From the NCBI GenBank assembly GCA_030998015.1, contig JARWMV010000245.1:806001-870000 (forward strand): a DNA stretch of 64,000 bases, in the 5' to 3' direction. Of the stretch, positions 1 to 10,105 are shown piece after piece. The translations under genes were made by a program, and so were the position numbers. The first letter of the stretch is position 1; each line of letters begins with the position of its first letter. The notes beneath the pieces were generated by a model. It saw only the letters and a list, made by a program, of their open reading frames with translations, did not search any database and was not told the origin of the DNA. This stretch comes from Ceratorhiza oryzae-sativae. Taxonomy: Eukaryota; Basidiomycota; Agaricomycetes; Cantharellales; Ceratobasidiaceae.

Positions 1-30
1 CAAAAACTATTAACACAAACGCCCTTAAAG

Positions 31-1214
31 GTACTATCATTTCCGTCAGCCAAAAACTCGAAACGCCTTTCGGGGCTGCAATTACCAACCGACTTCGAGT
101 ACGCGACACTGTGCTGCGCTCTTCCGCAGATGCATCACTGCTGCTCGAGAGCCTGCTCGACCTGGGTACGTCCCATAGTCTTCACTAATATTCACTCGTC
201 GCTTACCTACCTGCCAGTTGTCGACAACGCTGTTCAGGTTGTTGATAAATATCATGATGTGATTCTGAAGATGGAGCGTTCAATTCTGCTCAAACCCAAC
301 ATGAAGACGGTCCGAGGGCGTAAGCGTGCCTCGTCCTTGATCAGCTTCTTTTCGCTTACCGCTTACCCACAGTGCACATTATCTCTGGTGACTTGACTCT
401 GCACAAACGCACCCTTGGCCCACTATCTCAGTTAGTGTACGGCTTGCGCAGATACGATTTGGACCGGTGCAAGGTCAGCTATTTCGATATCTGGGTGTCC
501 CTGAAACTCAATCACTCCTAGGCGCTTGCGGGCTCCGCCGAGCGTGAAGGTATGCGACACAACGATCTCTATTTTACATTAACTGACAGCGCCCAGGGGA
601 GGTCCGTGGATATCTGTCCCATCAAGCCAAGGTTTACCTGGCTGATGTTCATGATCACGTCGAGTACGCCAAGACAAGCGAAGCTAATTCAACCTGCTAA
701 TAAACCACACGCTGGTCGATAGGTACATCATGAGCTCACTGGACATGTTTACATCTATCTCCGAGAACTTGATCAACTATACTTTCAATGTTCGTCGATT
801 TCTTATCCTGGCCAATGAAGCCATGCTAACATAGCCGCATTAGATTGTTTCCTACGAAACGAATCAAGTTATGCGCGGTTTGACGATCGCCACAGTGATC
901 TTCTTCCCGTTGACGTTCCTTACAGGCTACTTTGGTACTTGCTTCTGATGCTTCTTTAACGTATGCTGACAAGGGCTACCAGGCATGAATTTCGCCACGA
1001 TGGATTCCGTTCAGCAACATTCAGAATCTATGTTAGCTCTGGTTTCCTTGGCTCTCAAAGTGTAATTTCCTGACCTTTTGTTGACAGGTTTTGGTATATC
1101 GCCTGCCCAGTCATGTTTGTGGTGGTCATAGCGTTCTTGTTCCCCGATATCCAGCGACTTGTGCACTTCATCAAGAAGCGGTCGGCGACGAAAAAGTTCG
1201 ATAAAGTCCATTGA
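31..1214 (+). CDS. CorA-type Mg2+ transporter, copy 1 (5' end outside window)
   Basis: Integral membrane divalent-cation (Mg2+) channel of the CorA/MIT family, presumably in the plasma membrane. The 3' two-thirds of the gene is visible, split by about eight short canonical introns. The exon that starts near base 31 gives a cytosolic helical region (RVRDTVLRSSADASLLLES), then METNQVMRGLTIAT-like sequence and TM1 ending in the family signature YFGMNF, whose codons are split by the intron at about 943-983. TM2 (CPVMFVVVIAFLFPDI) follows, then a basic tail and a stop at 1212-1214. The coding exons are intact. It is a close paralogue of the complete gene at 7665-10105, with the same intron positions through the shared part, so it arose by local duplication. 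The N-terminal regulatory region lies upstream of the window. Confidence 0.88.
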
Positions 1215-2202
1215 ACAGTAGCTCCCGCTAGCCAAGCTCTATGCACACAATCAGGATCAAACCAGCTTCAAGTGTCGCCCCCAAAAAGCGCCAACCATTT
1301 TGTTTCATGTATATCCTGTACCGCCATCCTAATGACTTTCCCCAGCCTTCATTCTATCTACACACGATCCTAGTTGGTTTCACGTGCGAACTCCACACAC
1401 GTGTTGCATCGCACCAGGGTTATAAGACATACAATACACATCAACAACACTGTCACAGATTGGCGCAGTTCATTTCACTCCATATCCACCATTTACGTTC
1501 CACATAACCAGCTTGTGGGGGACAAAAACACCAACTCTTACTATCCCAACGACGCCAGAAACATAAATATTAAACTCCCAGTCCACGTAGAGACAATCAC
1601 GACTAACTATTGGCCATCAAAGGTTTGAAAGCAATGAAAGAAACAACTCGAGGCTTAAGCAACCCAGCAATAATCACTATGGTTGCTGGTTCCCTCATCT
1701 GCTCCTCGAATATTCGCTCGCGATTGTTCGTTCAGTTACTGATACATGCTAGTCTTTTAGTCATTGGTCGGCAACGCCGCTGCGGCGTTCGTTCGTTTCC
1801 TTCTTTGCCCACCTTTTCTCCCCCTTCTTGGATTCTGAGCCAGCAGTATCGATTTACTGGATTCCATTCCATCGTTAGGTTTGATCATAGAAGGAAATTG
1901 AGTATTACCTTGCACCAGATGCGACTAGAATACAGAACATTTAATCGTTTGAGCTGCCTGGTGATCCGTGGCTGATAAATCAACGCCGTTAAAGGCTACT
2001 ATCGCCCAAGCCAGTTGGAAATTATATCGGTAACAGAACGTGGATATTGAGGCCGCTTAGTTGCTTTGGCAATGCAGCTGAGGCGAGAAACCACCCATAA
2101 TACCAAATTCTCCTTTGGTTAGTTTATCATCGAATTACACGAGCTTAAATACACATAGTTGATAGTAATTAAAAACATGTTTCAATTCGATTAACAAGGG
2201 GT
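1215..2202. other. Intergenic region, no gene supported
   Basis: About 1 kb between the convergent ends of the CorA copy 1 gene and the first CsbD-like gene. The open frames here (for example 1610-1975) have no recognisable domain, no plausible splice partners and a composition unlike the neighbouring exons. I see no RNA gene or transposon end. Confidence 0.5.
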
Positions 2203-2610
2203 TTACTTGTTCACCTCCTGCTTGGCTTCGCCCTTGTCTTGTTGCAAGTTACTAAAAATGGATGTAAGGGTGGATGAGACGCACAGGCTGTATCTCGCTG
2301 CTTACCCTTGCGCTTGTTGGGACTTATCGCCGGTGACTGCGCCAACAATCGAGTCCTTCTTACCCTCCACGCGGTCGGCGGTGCCCTCAGCATATCCCTT
2401 GACCTGGGCAGCTTTAACTTCGGCCTCGCCTAAAAACAAGCTAAGTTGAAAGAGGAGGGGACCGCAGGGCAAATGTAACATACCAGCAGCGTGTTCCTCC
2501 TTGCCGCTCTGTTGCCACGAAGTGGCGCCAGTCATGTTGCCAACGGCCTCGACGGCAGTCCCCTTGATAGAGTGGTACTGGCCGCTAGTCTTGCTGGGTT
2601 CAGAAGACAT
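2203..2610 (-). CDS. CsbD-like small stress protein, copy 1
   Basis: Small hydrophilic protein of the CsbD-like family (general-stress proteins first known from bacteria; molecular role unknown). Three exons are joined by introns whose donors follow HAAG and QAQG. The start [17 protein letters not shown] leads into two charged, glycine-spaced segments ([20 protein letters not shown], then [20 protein letters not shown]) and a lysine-rich end QEVNK. The joined protein is about 95 residues, typical for the family, with no signal peptide or membrane segment. It is very similar to the neighbour at 3200-3605, including both intron positions, so this is a recent tandem duplication. A TATA-like element lies about 75 bases upstream. 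Strong induction by stress is inferred only from family and promoter type. Confidence 0.85.
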
Positions 2611-2682
2611 TATAATATAAAGTGGTTGAGTAGGTTAGGTCGGTAGAATAGGCTGAGTGCTGAGCTAGTATCTTAGCACTGT

Positions 2683-2692
2683 CTTTTTATAC
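2683..2692 (-). promoter_or_regulatory. TATA box of CsbD-like copy 1
   Basis: On the minus strand the sequence reads GGTATAAAAAG, about 75 bases before the ATG. The paralogue carries a matching element at the same spacing, which supports a real, conserved core promoter. TATA-containing promoters in fungi are typical of inducible stress genes. Confidence 0.6.
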
Positions 2693-3199
2693 CCTGTGTG
2701 TCCCCGGGGATGGGTTCTGCCTTTCGTCATCCGTATGAGACTATGACGAATTGAATGACGTCTGGAGTAGAGTCGCCCGCTTAACGCCGGTTTGCGCCAC
2801 CCGTATATGCGGAGCGCATGGGGCTTACCCGACTCAACCAATTGTCGATCCGCACACGCCCTACGTCATTATTGCCAATGCTCCTTCTATATCACCATAC
2901 ATATATATCTGGCCATGACAGAACGCACTAATTTACCTCCCCACCTACCCTTTCCGCTAGACAATCTGATTTCGATACAAGGCGCAGGTCGAATGCCCTA
3001 GAACGCGCGTGGTAAGCGTCGCGGAATGTTCTAACCGACTATCATGGCGCTATGTTTCATCCACTTGTGGTCTTATTTGTATAGCTCCAACGGTCACATA
3101 GAATCATTTGGTTCATCAAATTTACTTATTAAATCGTTGAATTGTATATACAAATAATAGATGACGACATGCACGTTGCAACCCGATGAGTAAAGACAT

Positions 3200-3605
3200 C
3201 TACTTGTTCAATTCCTGTTGCGCCTGGCCCTTGTCATGTTTCAAGTTGCTATAGCACGAATAGGTGAGACATAAATAGACATATGTATCATATAACTGAC
3301 CCTTGCGCTTGCTGGGCCTTGTCACCAGTGATGGCACCGACGATCGAGTCCTTCTTGCCCTCGATGCGGTCCGCAGTGCCCTCAACGTAACCTTTGGCTT
3401 GAGCAGCCTTGATCTCAGCCTCGCCTTGATCGAATATTAGATAGTGTCACGATTTTGGGAGTTAATAGTAACACATACCGGCTGCATGCTCTTCCTTGCC
3501 GCTCTGCTGCCATGAAGTAGCACCAGTCATGTTGCCAATGGCCTCGACAACAGTTCCCTTGACGGAGTGATACTGGCCGGTCGTTTGGTTGGGTTCAGAA
3601 GACAT
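3200..3605 (-). CDS. CsbD-like small stress protein, copy 2
   Basis: Second tandem copy of the CsbD-like gene, with three exons in the same arrangement as copy 1. The start [17 protein letters not shown] is followed by [20 protein letters not shown], then [20 protein letters not shown], and after the second intron [15 protein letters not shown]. Differences from copy 1 are conservative, and the last exon has diverged most (Glu to Gln changes). The product should be a cytosolic, largely disordered or helical stress protein of unknown biochemical function. Its upstream region (3606-3896) ends at the target site of the LINE insertion. The LINE has therefore moved any distal promoter elements of this copy about 3.4 kb away. 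Confidence 0.85.
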
Positions 3606-3680
3606 AGTGATAGAGTTGTAGTTGAAAGTGATTTAGAGTGTTAGGCGTTGGATGATATCTCACTTGGCTCATACACAGCT

Positions 3681-3690
3681 CTTTTATACC
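3681..3690 (-). promoter_or_regulatory. TATA box of CsbD-like copy 2
   Basis: Minus-strand GGTATAAAAG about 80 bases upstream of the start codon, matching the element in front of copy 1. It lies within the roughly 290-base upstream region that remains between the gene and the LINE insertion. Confidence 0.6.
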
Positions 3691-3896
3691 CCGTATGCTG
3701 CCACAAATCCATCATCAGGCCGACGCATGACGAAGGGAATGACGTCTTTCGCCGAGTCACCTGCATCCTTTTCCATGCGCCCCAGAGAGTTGCTCAAAAC
3801 ACCGTCTGGACCGGAACTTGCATCATACGACGTCATATTTCCAGATGCGGTGACAGGTCGGCTATATCTGGCGATCCATCTGGATACGTGGATTCA

Positions 3897-3911
3897 CATG
3901 AAATATTGTCA
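3897..3911 (+). repeat. Left target-site duplication of the LINE
   Basis: CATGAAATATTGTCA occurs here and again at 7340-7354, directly outside the two ends of the retrotransposon. The bases flanking the two copies differ. Direct repeats of 10-20 bases are the usual result of target-primed reverse transcription. The first two or three bases could instead belong to the TCA tail at the right end. Confidence 0.85.
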
Positions 3912-6900
3912 TCCTAGAAAGATGTTTCGTCGAAACCGCAGAAGAATTGGTACCAAAATACCGACCAAGCGCACATGCGAAAGATTGGTGGACAAACCAT
4001 CTTACCCAAAAAGTTAACGAAGTCGTTGACGCGGCACGGTTAACCCGAGACCGTAACATCACTGACCCCAAGATGCGACTAATCCTCATAGCAGAACACA
4101 CACGCCGCAAGAATTTACTGCGACGAGAACAAAAGAGAGCCAAAAAGGAATGGATAGAAACGATCACAAGTGAAGCGACTCATAGAAACATATGGCACCT
4201 CAACAAATGGTGTGCAGGCACACGCACATACCCGTCCCCGCCCATGTCCCAAGGCCCGGGACTCCCACCCGCCATCAAACACAAAGATAAGTGCAACGTC
4301 TTACGACAGGGCTTATTTCCTCCCCCGCCAGAACTACCTGATGTAGCCGAACCTGATTTGACCACGCCCATACCAAACGAATACGAATGGCCCCAACTCA
4401 AGTATCACGAACTCAAAAAAGCCATTTTCTCAAGTCGATCGACGTCAGCCCCAGGCCCAGACGGCATCCCATACCTCATACTCAAATTAGCTTGGGGCAC
4501 TGCAGCATCCGAAATGTACGCAGTCGCCCAAGCATGCGTCAAAATAGGCTATCACCCCCGCATCTACCGTTCTTCAATATCGGTCGCGCTTGCAAAACCC
4601 GGTAAACCAGATTATTCTATCCCCAAAGCTTACAGATTCATTCAGCTATTGCGCACCTTTGGCAAAGCAATTGAGAAAATTATCGCAGCCAGACTCACTC
4701 ACCTGTGTTTGAAATACGACATCATCCCAAAATCCCAATTCGGCAGTATGACCTCTAGATCAACAACCGACGCAGCTCTCATCGTCAAACACGACATACA
4801 AAACGCCGCTGACCTCGGCCTGGTCTCTAGCTCACTCAGCTTCGACATCAAAGGCTTTTTCGACAACATCTCACACAAAGTCCTCCTCAACACAATGCGA
4901 GAGTCCAGACTCCCACTCCCGCTCATCAAATGGACGCAACACTTCTTATCTGACCGACATACAGCTGTCCTGCTCGATGGCATAAAAGATGAGATGAAAC
5001 CAATAAAAACAGGCGTACCCCAAGGTTCCTCGGTCTCCCCTCCGCTATCTGGAATACTCACCGCACCACTTATAAAAGATTTTGAGAGACGCGCTAAAAT
5101 AGAAAACGAAAAGAGGTACTCACACCGAAACTACAAGACAATCCCGGCCCCATGCCTCCTTATTATCTACGTCGACGATGGCTTCCTACTCACCTCGTCT
5201 CCATCTCACACCACGAACTCACACACCCTAGCTCAAGCTTACAGCAAATGCGATACATGGGGCGCAAGAGTCGGAATTGCATTCGACGAAGGCGACAAAA
5301 GAGAACTAATACACTACACCTACAGAAAGCGAACCGCATTTGAATTGTTACCCGCGGTCACCCTCACAAACAGAGACGGAACCCAAGCCACAGTCCTACC
5401 ACAAGAAACAATTCGATGGCTAGGCGTCTTCTTCGACCGAAACCTCAACTTCAAAAATCACATCAACCGACTGACATGTAAAGCCAACAAAACATTACAA
5501 GGCCTCAAACTCCTCGCCAATTCGGTCAGAGGTATGAGACAACACAACCTCCGCATCTTATACATGGCCTGCTGCAGATCAATCCTCACATACGCTTCAC
5601 CAGTGTGGTGGAACAACTCAAAGACACTAATACGCCCACTCATCCTCACACAGAACAAAGCCCTTAGATGGGTCAGCGGCGCATTCAGAACCACTCCAGT
5701 CCGAGCTCTCGAAATCATAACATCAACACCTCCCCTACATCTGATCCTCGATCAAATCAACCGACAAACGGCCATACGCCTCAGCAAACTACCCGAAAAC
5801 CACTTGATCCTACACCGACTAGACATTGGATGGTTACCTCGCGAAATCGAACGAGTAGACCCCCCTAATAAAATACGACCATTGGTCTTGGAAGCATACC
5901 GAGACCCAACAATCCGACAACGAGACTACTCAACACTATACGAAATCGCCAAATTCAATTCACCCCTCAACGAACGATGCAACCCCCTAACCTTACCGCC
6001 ATGGAAACGCGCTCACACCGACCCGGAACTCCGAAACAGAATCTCAATAACTCCATACGATGGACACACATCAAAAGCAACGCTCAGAGAAATCCACAAG
6101 CAGGTAATAGACCGCTGGGAAACCGACGCTGACCATCTAGTTTGTTACACGGACGCTTCTCACTGGACCGACCCCGGCGAAAATCTAATGGGAGCCGGGA
6201 TAGGCGTAACCATATTCCACAAATCCACACGAATACATTCTATCTCGCAAAAGGTAAAGAATCGAGTCGAACCTTGGGACCTCGAACTCGAAGCCATAGA
6301 AGTAGCAATCAGAACAGCCATCGAAATCACCTCCAGGTTCGAACCGAACCCACCCAAAAACATCCACATCTTCTCCGACAACACCTCAGCAATCGAAGTA
6401 GCACTAGAAGGTCACGCAAGAGCAGGCCAGAAAACCTGTATGTCGATCCGAAATCACACTTTCAACTTCATAGACTCCCATCCCGAACACTTCGTCTCGA
6501 TCCAATACTGCCCAGCACACGAAGACATTCGAGGCCACGACCTCGCTGACAAACTAGCCAAACGAGCCTCATCTCACAGAAGAAGTATTACCGGATTGAA
6601 AACACTGACCAACATCAGACGAGAGTCGAAAGCCAAAATCACAGACGACTGGTTCGAAAACTGGTCGACACACGAACCCAGGGGCGCTTTCGCACCCGCA
6701 GACCGCATCCCGCCCTCGACCAAACCCAGCAATACCTTACTCAATACTACTCGACCTATTTTTTCACGCCTCACCCAAGTCCTAACAGGACACGCATTCA
6801 CGGGAGAATACTATGACCGGTTCGTCCCAGATGAAATTAAGGCATGCCCATGCGGCGAACGCCTCCAAACTCGAGAACACATACTCCTAGAGTGCCCAAA

Positions 6901-7339
6901 CTACGCTGACTTCCATCACCTCTTTGTTACAGAACGCGGAGATGTACTCACGCTCCCCGAGATTCTTGGCTCGACCAAAGGCATCGAGAAACTCATTGTT
7001 TTCCTCGAACACACAAATGCCTTCACCAAACAGAACAACCCGTTCGGTTAAAATTCACGCTCCAGGCGTCTTCTATCTCTTCTCCTCTTCCTTTCGTCTT
7101 GTGTCTCGGACGCCGCGCTCTCTGCGCCTTGCCATAATGTTACACCTCCCCCACGTGACTCGCCTCTGGCGTCTCGCTCGGACTCGACTCGCTCCTAGCA
7201 CTACAATCTCTTTCCCTGTACCCCCGGTGCAGGGTGTTGCCCGGTTTTTTCTTTCGTGATTCTGCCGGGACCGCGCCTTGGCTCTTTGTGAGACTGCTAG
7301 CGGTATACAAATTATAGATTTCATCATCATCATCATCAT
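3912..7339 (+). mobile_element. 5'-truncated LINE (non-LTR retrotransposon) with RNase H
   Basis: A 3.4-kb insertion bounded by a 15-base direct repeat. It holds the RT-RNase H half of a LINE ORF2, a 3' UTR of about 270 bases and a terminal (TCA)7 repeat in place of poly(A). The left junction lies inside the coding frame: the frame is open back to 3902, within the flanking repeat. The copy therefore lost its 5' UTR, any ORF1 and the AP-endonuclease domain, as in incomplete target-primed reverse transcription. The RT, RNase H and C-terminal zinc knuckle resemble the Tad/I-like LINEs common in basidiomycetes. The intact 1,034-codon frame and unmutated repeats point to a recent insertion. The coding strand is strikingly rich in A and C and poor in G and T, unlike the host genes. 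Confidence 0.92.
3947..7051 (+). CDS. LINE ORF2 fragment: reverse transcriptase and RNase H
   Basis: Open frame of at least 1,034 codons with no ATG of its own; it is the inner part of ORF2. Residues counted from base 3947: fingers motif SAPGPDGIPY near 165; RT motif A FDIKGFFDNISH near 300; motif B GVPQGSSVSPPLSG near 356; motif C YVDD near 408; WLGVFFDRNLNFK near 485. RNase H follows with CYTDASHW near 732, the E of LELEAIEVAI, FSDNTSAIE near 808 and HDLADKLAK near 864, so all catalytic acids are present. A CPCG...HILLEC knuckle near 966 ends the protein. The AP endonuclease is missing, so this copy should not be autonomous. It lacks a promoter and probably a start codon, so it is unlikely to be translated. 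Confidence 0.9.
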   Translation: MVPKYRPSAHAKDWWTNHLTQKVNEVVDAARLTRDRNITDPKMRLILIAEHTRRKNLLRREQKRAKKEWIETITSEATHRNIWHLNKWCAGTRTYPSPPMSQGPGLPPAIKHKDKCNVLRQGLFPPPPELPDVAEPDLTTPIPNEYEWPQLKYHELKKAIFSSRSTSAPGPDGIPYLILKLAWGTAASEMYAVAQACVKIGYHPRIYRSSISVALAKPGKPDYSIPKAYRFIQLLRTFGKAIEKIIAARLTHLCLKYDIIPKSQFGSMTSRSTTDAALIVKHDIQNAADLGLVSSSLSFDIKGFFDNISHKVLLNTMRESRLPLPLIKWTQHFLSDRHTAVLLDGIKDEMKPIKTGVPQGSSVSPPLSGILTAPLIKDFERRAKIENEKRYSHRNYKTIPAPCLLIIYVDDGFLLTSSPSHTTNSHTLAQAYSKCDTWGARVGIAFDEGDKRELIHYTYRKRTAFELLPAVTLTNRDGTQATVLPQETIRWLGVFFDRNLNFKNHINRLTCKANKTLQGLKLLANSVRGMRQHNLRILYMACCRSILTYASPVWWNNSKTLIRPLILTQNKALRWVSGAFRTTPVRALEIITSTPPLHLILDQINRQTAIRLSKLPENHLILHRLDIGWLPREIERVDPPNKIRPLVLEAYRDPTIRQRDYSTLYEIAKFNSPLNERCNPLTLPPWKRAHTDPELRNRISITPYDGHTSKATLREIHKQVIDRWETDADHLVCYTDASHWTDPGENLMGAGIGVTIFHKSTRIHSISQKVKNRVEPWDLELEAIEVAIRTAIEITSRFEPNPPKNIHIFSDNTSAIEVALEGHARAGQKTCMSIRNHTFNFIDSHPEHFVSIQYCPAHEDIRGHDLADKLAKRASSHRRSITGLKTLTNIRRESKAKITDDWFENWSTHEPRGAFAPADRIPPSTKPSNTLLNTTRPIFSRLTQVLTGHAFTGEYYDRFVPDEIKACPCGERLQTREHILLECPNYADFHHLFVTERGDVLTLPEILGSTKGIEKLIVFLEHTNAFTKQNNPFG

Positions 7340-7341
7340 CA
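7321..7341 (+). repeat. (TCA)7 tail of the LINE
   Basis: Seven perfect TCA units end the LINE and run straight into the right target-site duplication. Short tandem repeats instead of poly(A) are known at the 3' ends of several non-LTR families. They help to fix the orientation and the 3' border of the element. Confidence 0.85.
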
Positions 7342-7354
7342 TGAAATATTGTCA
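7340..7354 (+). repeat. Right target-site duplication of the LINE
   Basis: Second copy of CATGAAATATTGTCA, identical to 3897-3911. The pre-insertion locus can be read by joining 3911 to 7355, giving an uninterrupted spacer of about 600 bases between CsbD-like copy 2 and CorA copy 2. Confidence 0.85.
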
Positions 7355-7664
7355 CGTGCGTGTGATGCTATCCAGTCACATGCCTTTCGATAGGCGCGCA
7401 ATGTCGGGCTCGAGGTATATACGCTACATTCGGATATCGCGCACGGGGGCAGGCCGATCACACCTGGCAACACAGCTTTCAACAACGAACTGAATCTGGG
7501 CTACACGTGTTGTCTGCGTGCAGCCCCACCCTTTGGTCTGCATATCCTCTCCTTTCTTGTCCGATCTAGCGCTCGTGTGCACTCCCTCAGATTGCTTGTT
7601 ATACTCTACCACCGTTGGAGCAGGCGCCAGCCAGTTGTCCGTTGCCCTCCAATTCTCGTCGACC

Positions 7665-10105
7665 ATGCCCAAGTCCAACTCTGATGCTGACGAGAACGAG
7701 TCTCTGACTTCTGACGAAGAAACCACGAGCCCTACCCGTGCAACCTTTGCGCCTGGACCAGCACCTAGGTCACCTCATTCTCCTAGACGCGTAATGTCTC
7801 CCGTAGGATCCCATCGGTTTTCTCATATACAGAGTCGCCGGCCTACAATGGCCATACGGGAAATGAGCAGAATCAATCCGATGGACAGCCCTATCGACAA
7901 GTTCCGGACAGCTGTCCGACTTGTACGTATACGAGCGACACGCGGCCGATAGGGAACTCATAATTTGCCGTAGGTTATACAGGTGAACAAGACACATGTT
8001 GCCCTTAAGGACCTTACACCCGGTGTGGGTGCAGATCTTCAGCACGGAGATCCTCATGAGCTTTACGGACACTATCATGTAAGATTTGATCTATAGTTAC
8101 CGCACGTGTTTCGCTCACAACAGTGCTGCTTTCGTAAATGTTTAGCAAGATTGCAAAGTCCACGTTTGGGACTATGGTCCGACTAAGGCCCGCCCGCTTC
8201 GATTCAACAGTAACTACGCTTTTCTGGAATGGTTCAACTCGGAACGAGACAGCCAACGGGGGCTATGGAGCAAGGTTCGATGGATCAACGTTAGCGGAGT
8301 GTCTTGGGACATTCTCGGTGCCCTCAAGCAGAAATATGACCTACATCCCTTGTCGCTGGATGTGGTTTTCCACGCACGGAGCAACGCGCGATCCAAAGCA
8401 GACTATTATGCCAAACATCTATTCATACATATCTTGAGGTTGGATCCATTTTACCCTCCCGCTTACATTCGCTAATCCTAATTCGTACAGCCACTCTCTC
8501 CCACCCGACGAGAACAACCCAAAGACGGGGGGGCCTCTCCCCGACGAGCCAGATCCTATCGATTCGCCCAGGCAATCCAAAACGTATGATCCTGAGCAAG
8601 GAATCAGCACCAATGGGGACGACATTCCTTACAATCACGCTCTCTCACCAATGGCACGCAGACAAACCGCGGTGACTGTCAATACGACATACACCGAAAA
8701 AGAACTTGATCTCGTGCGGACGCGGACGCGTTTGGGCCATCATCCAAACATAAATGTGGAGGATGCGGCTGCCAAGGCTGCTAGGAAAAAGGAAGCGAAC
8801 TTGCGAGCCATCGATGCCCTCAAGGCCGGTGATGGGCAGGTTCGGGTGGATGTAGCGAGCATATTTATGTTCTTGCTGCGGAATGGTGAGTCCCCTTTGG
8901 CCTTTATTCTAGGGCATGATCTGAAACGACTGGTGAACAGGTACTCTAATCACAATTCAGCGCGATCCTGAGCGTGAATTTGCGGAGCCTATCTATGACC
9001 GCCTGCGGTTACGCGATACCCTGTTGCGTTCGTCTGGAGACGCGTCTTTGCTGTTACAAAGCCTGATCGATATGAGTGAGTGTTATGCTATTCTGTTCCC
9101 TAGCCGTTTACACAACTTCGTTTTTGTATAGTTGTTGATGACGCTGTCAAGGTTACGGATAAATACCACCGCCGATTACTGAAGATGGAGCGCAACATTT
9201 TGCTCAAACCCAAGATGAAGACCGTTCGGGATCGTACGTTCGCGTGATGTGCTCGTTGGCTCATCTGCTGACTCTTACCATAGTACACATCGCATCTGAA
9301 GATTTGACTCTCCATAAACGTACAATGGGACCTATTTCACAGCTCGTGTACGGGCTTCGCCGATACGATGCAGACCGGGCAAAGGTACGATCTCACTTAC
9401 CAACCGAATTATATCGGTGTCTAAGCTTACCCCTCGCCTTGGGCAGGCGGTCGCGACCGAGGCAGATGGGGACGTGCGTGGGTTCCTCTCTCATCAGAGT
9501 AAAGTGTACTTGGCCGATGTACACGACCATATAGAGTAAGCAGCCTCGACCTAGCAGTCTGACTCAGGTGATTTAACTTTTGCGCCTAGATATATTCTTA
9601 GCTCTCTCGATATGTTCTCTTCCATCGCTGAGAACTTGATCAGTTATACATTCAATGTATGTTTGATGGTGCATATATTCGTCAGCACGTGATCTGACTT
9701 GCGTGTATGCACCAGATCGTCAGCTACGAGACTAATCAAGTCATGCGGGGTCTCACGATTGCGACGGTCATCTTTTTCCCACTGACTTTCCTCACGGGAT
9801 ACTTTGGTACGTTTTCCCGGTTTCATGATCCGGTTGGGAAGTTTTTCTCATCCCTTGAATCTCAGGAATGAACTTCCACATCATGCCCTCAGTGGATGAC
9901 CACTCGGAAGCAATGTAAGAGGTTTTTTTTCGTCGATTTCGCTGTTAGATGCTGAGATTAGTGTAGGTTCTGGGAAATTGCGGGTCCGGTGATGTTTGTC
10001 GTGATTGGCCTTTTCTTGTTCCCGGATATCGCTCGCCTTATTCATTTCCTTAAGAAAAGGGCAGCGACCAGAAAGTTTGATACAATGGTGAAGAAGTTGA
10101 ACTAG
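7665..10105 (+). CDS. CorA-type Mg2+ transporter, copy 2 (complete)
   Basis: Complete paralogue of the gene at the window start. I chose the ATG at 7665 because the first exon reads MPKSNSDADENESLTSDEE, an acidic Ser-rich N-terminus usual for fungal CorA proteins. Ten or so short introns interrupt the gene. Order: disordered N-terminus; alpha/beta cytosolic domain containing VRWINVSGVSWDILGALKQ and YYAKHLFIHIL; a variable Pro/Asp-rich loop (about 8490-8640); the long stalk helix with LLRSSGDASLLLQSLIDM; TM1 after NQVMRGLTIATVIFFPLTFL; the GMN signature in YFGMNFH; TM2 AGPVMFVVIGLFLFPDI; basic tail ending KKLN. It should form a pentameric plasma-membrane Mg2+ channel closed by intracellular Mg2+. 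Why two tandem copies are kept is unknown. Confidence 0.9.

Noticed and set aside
1610..1975. 121-codon ORF in the intergenic region
   Set aside because: No recognised domain, unusual composition and no splice context.
7073..7355. Minus-strand ORFs with Met7 or Asp runs
   Set aside because: They are produced by the (TCA)7 tail of the LINE and its 3' UTR.
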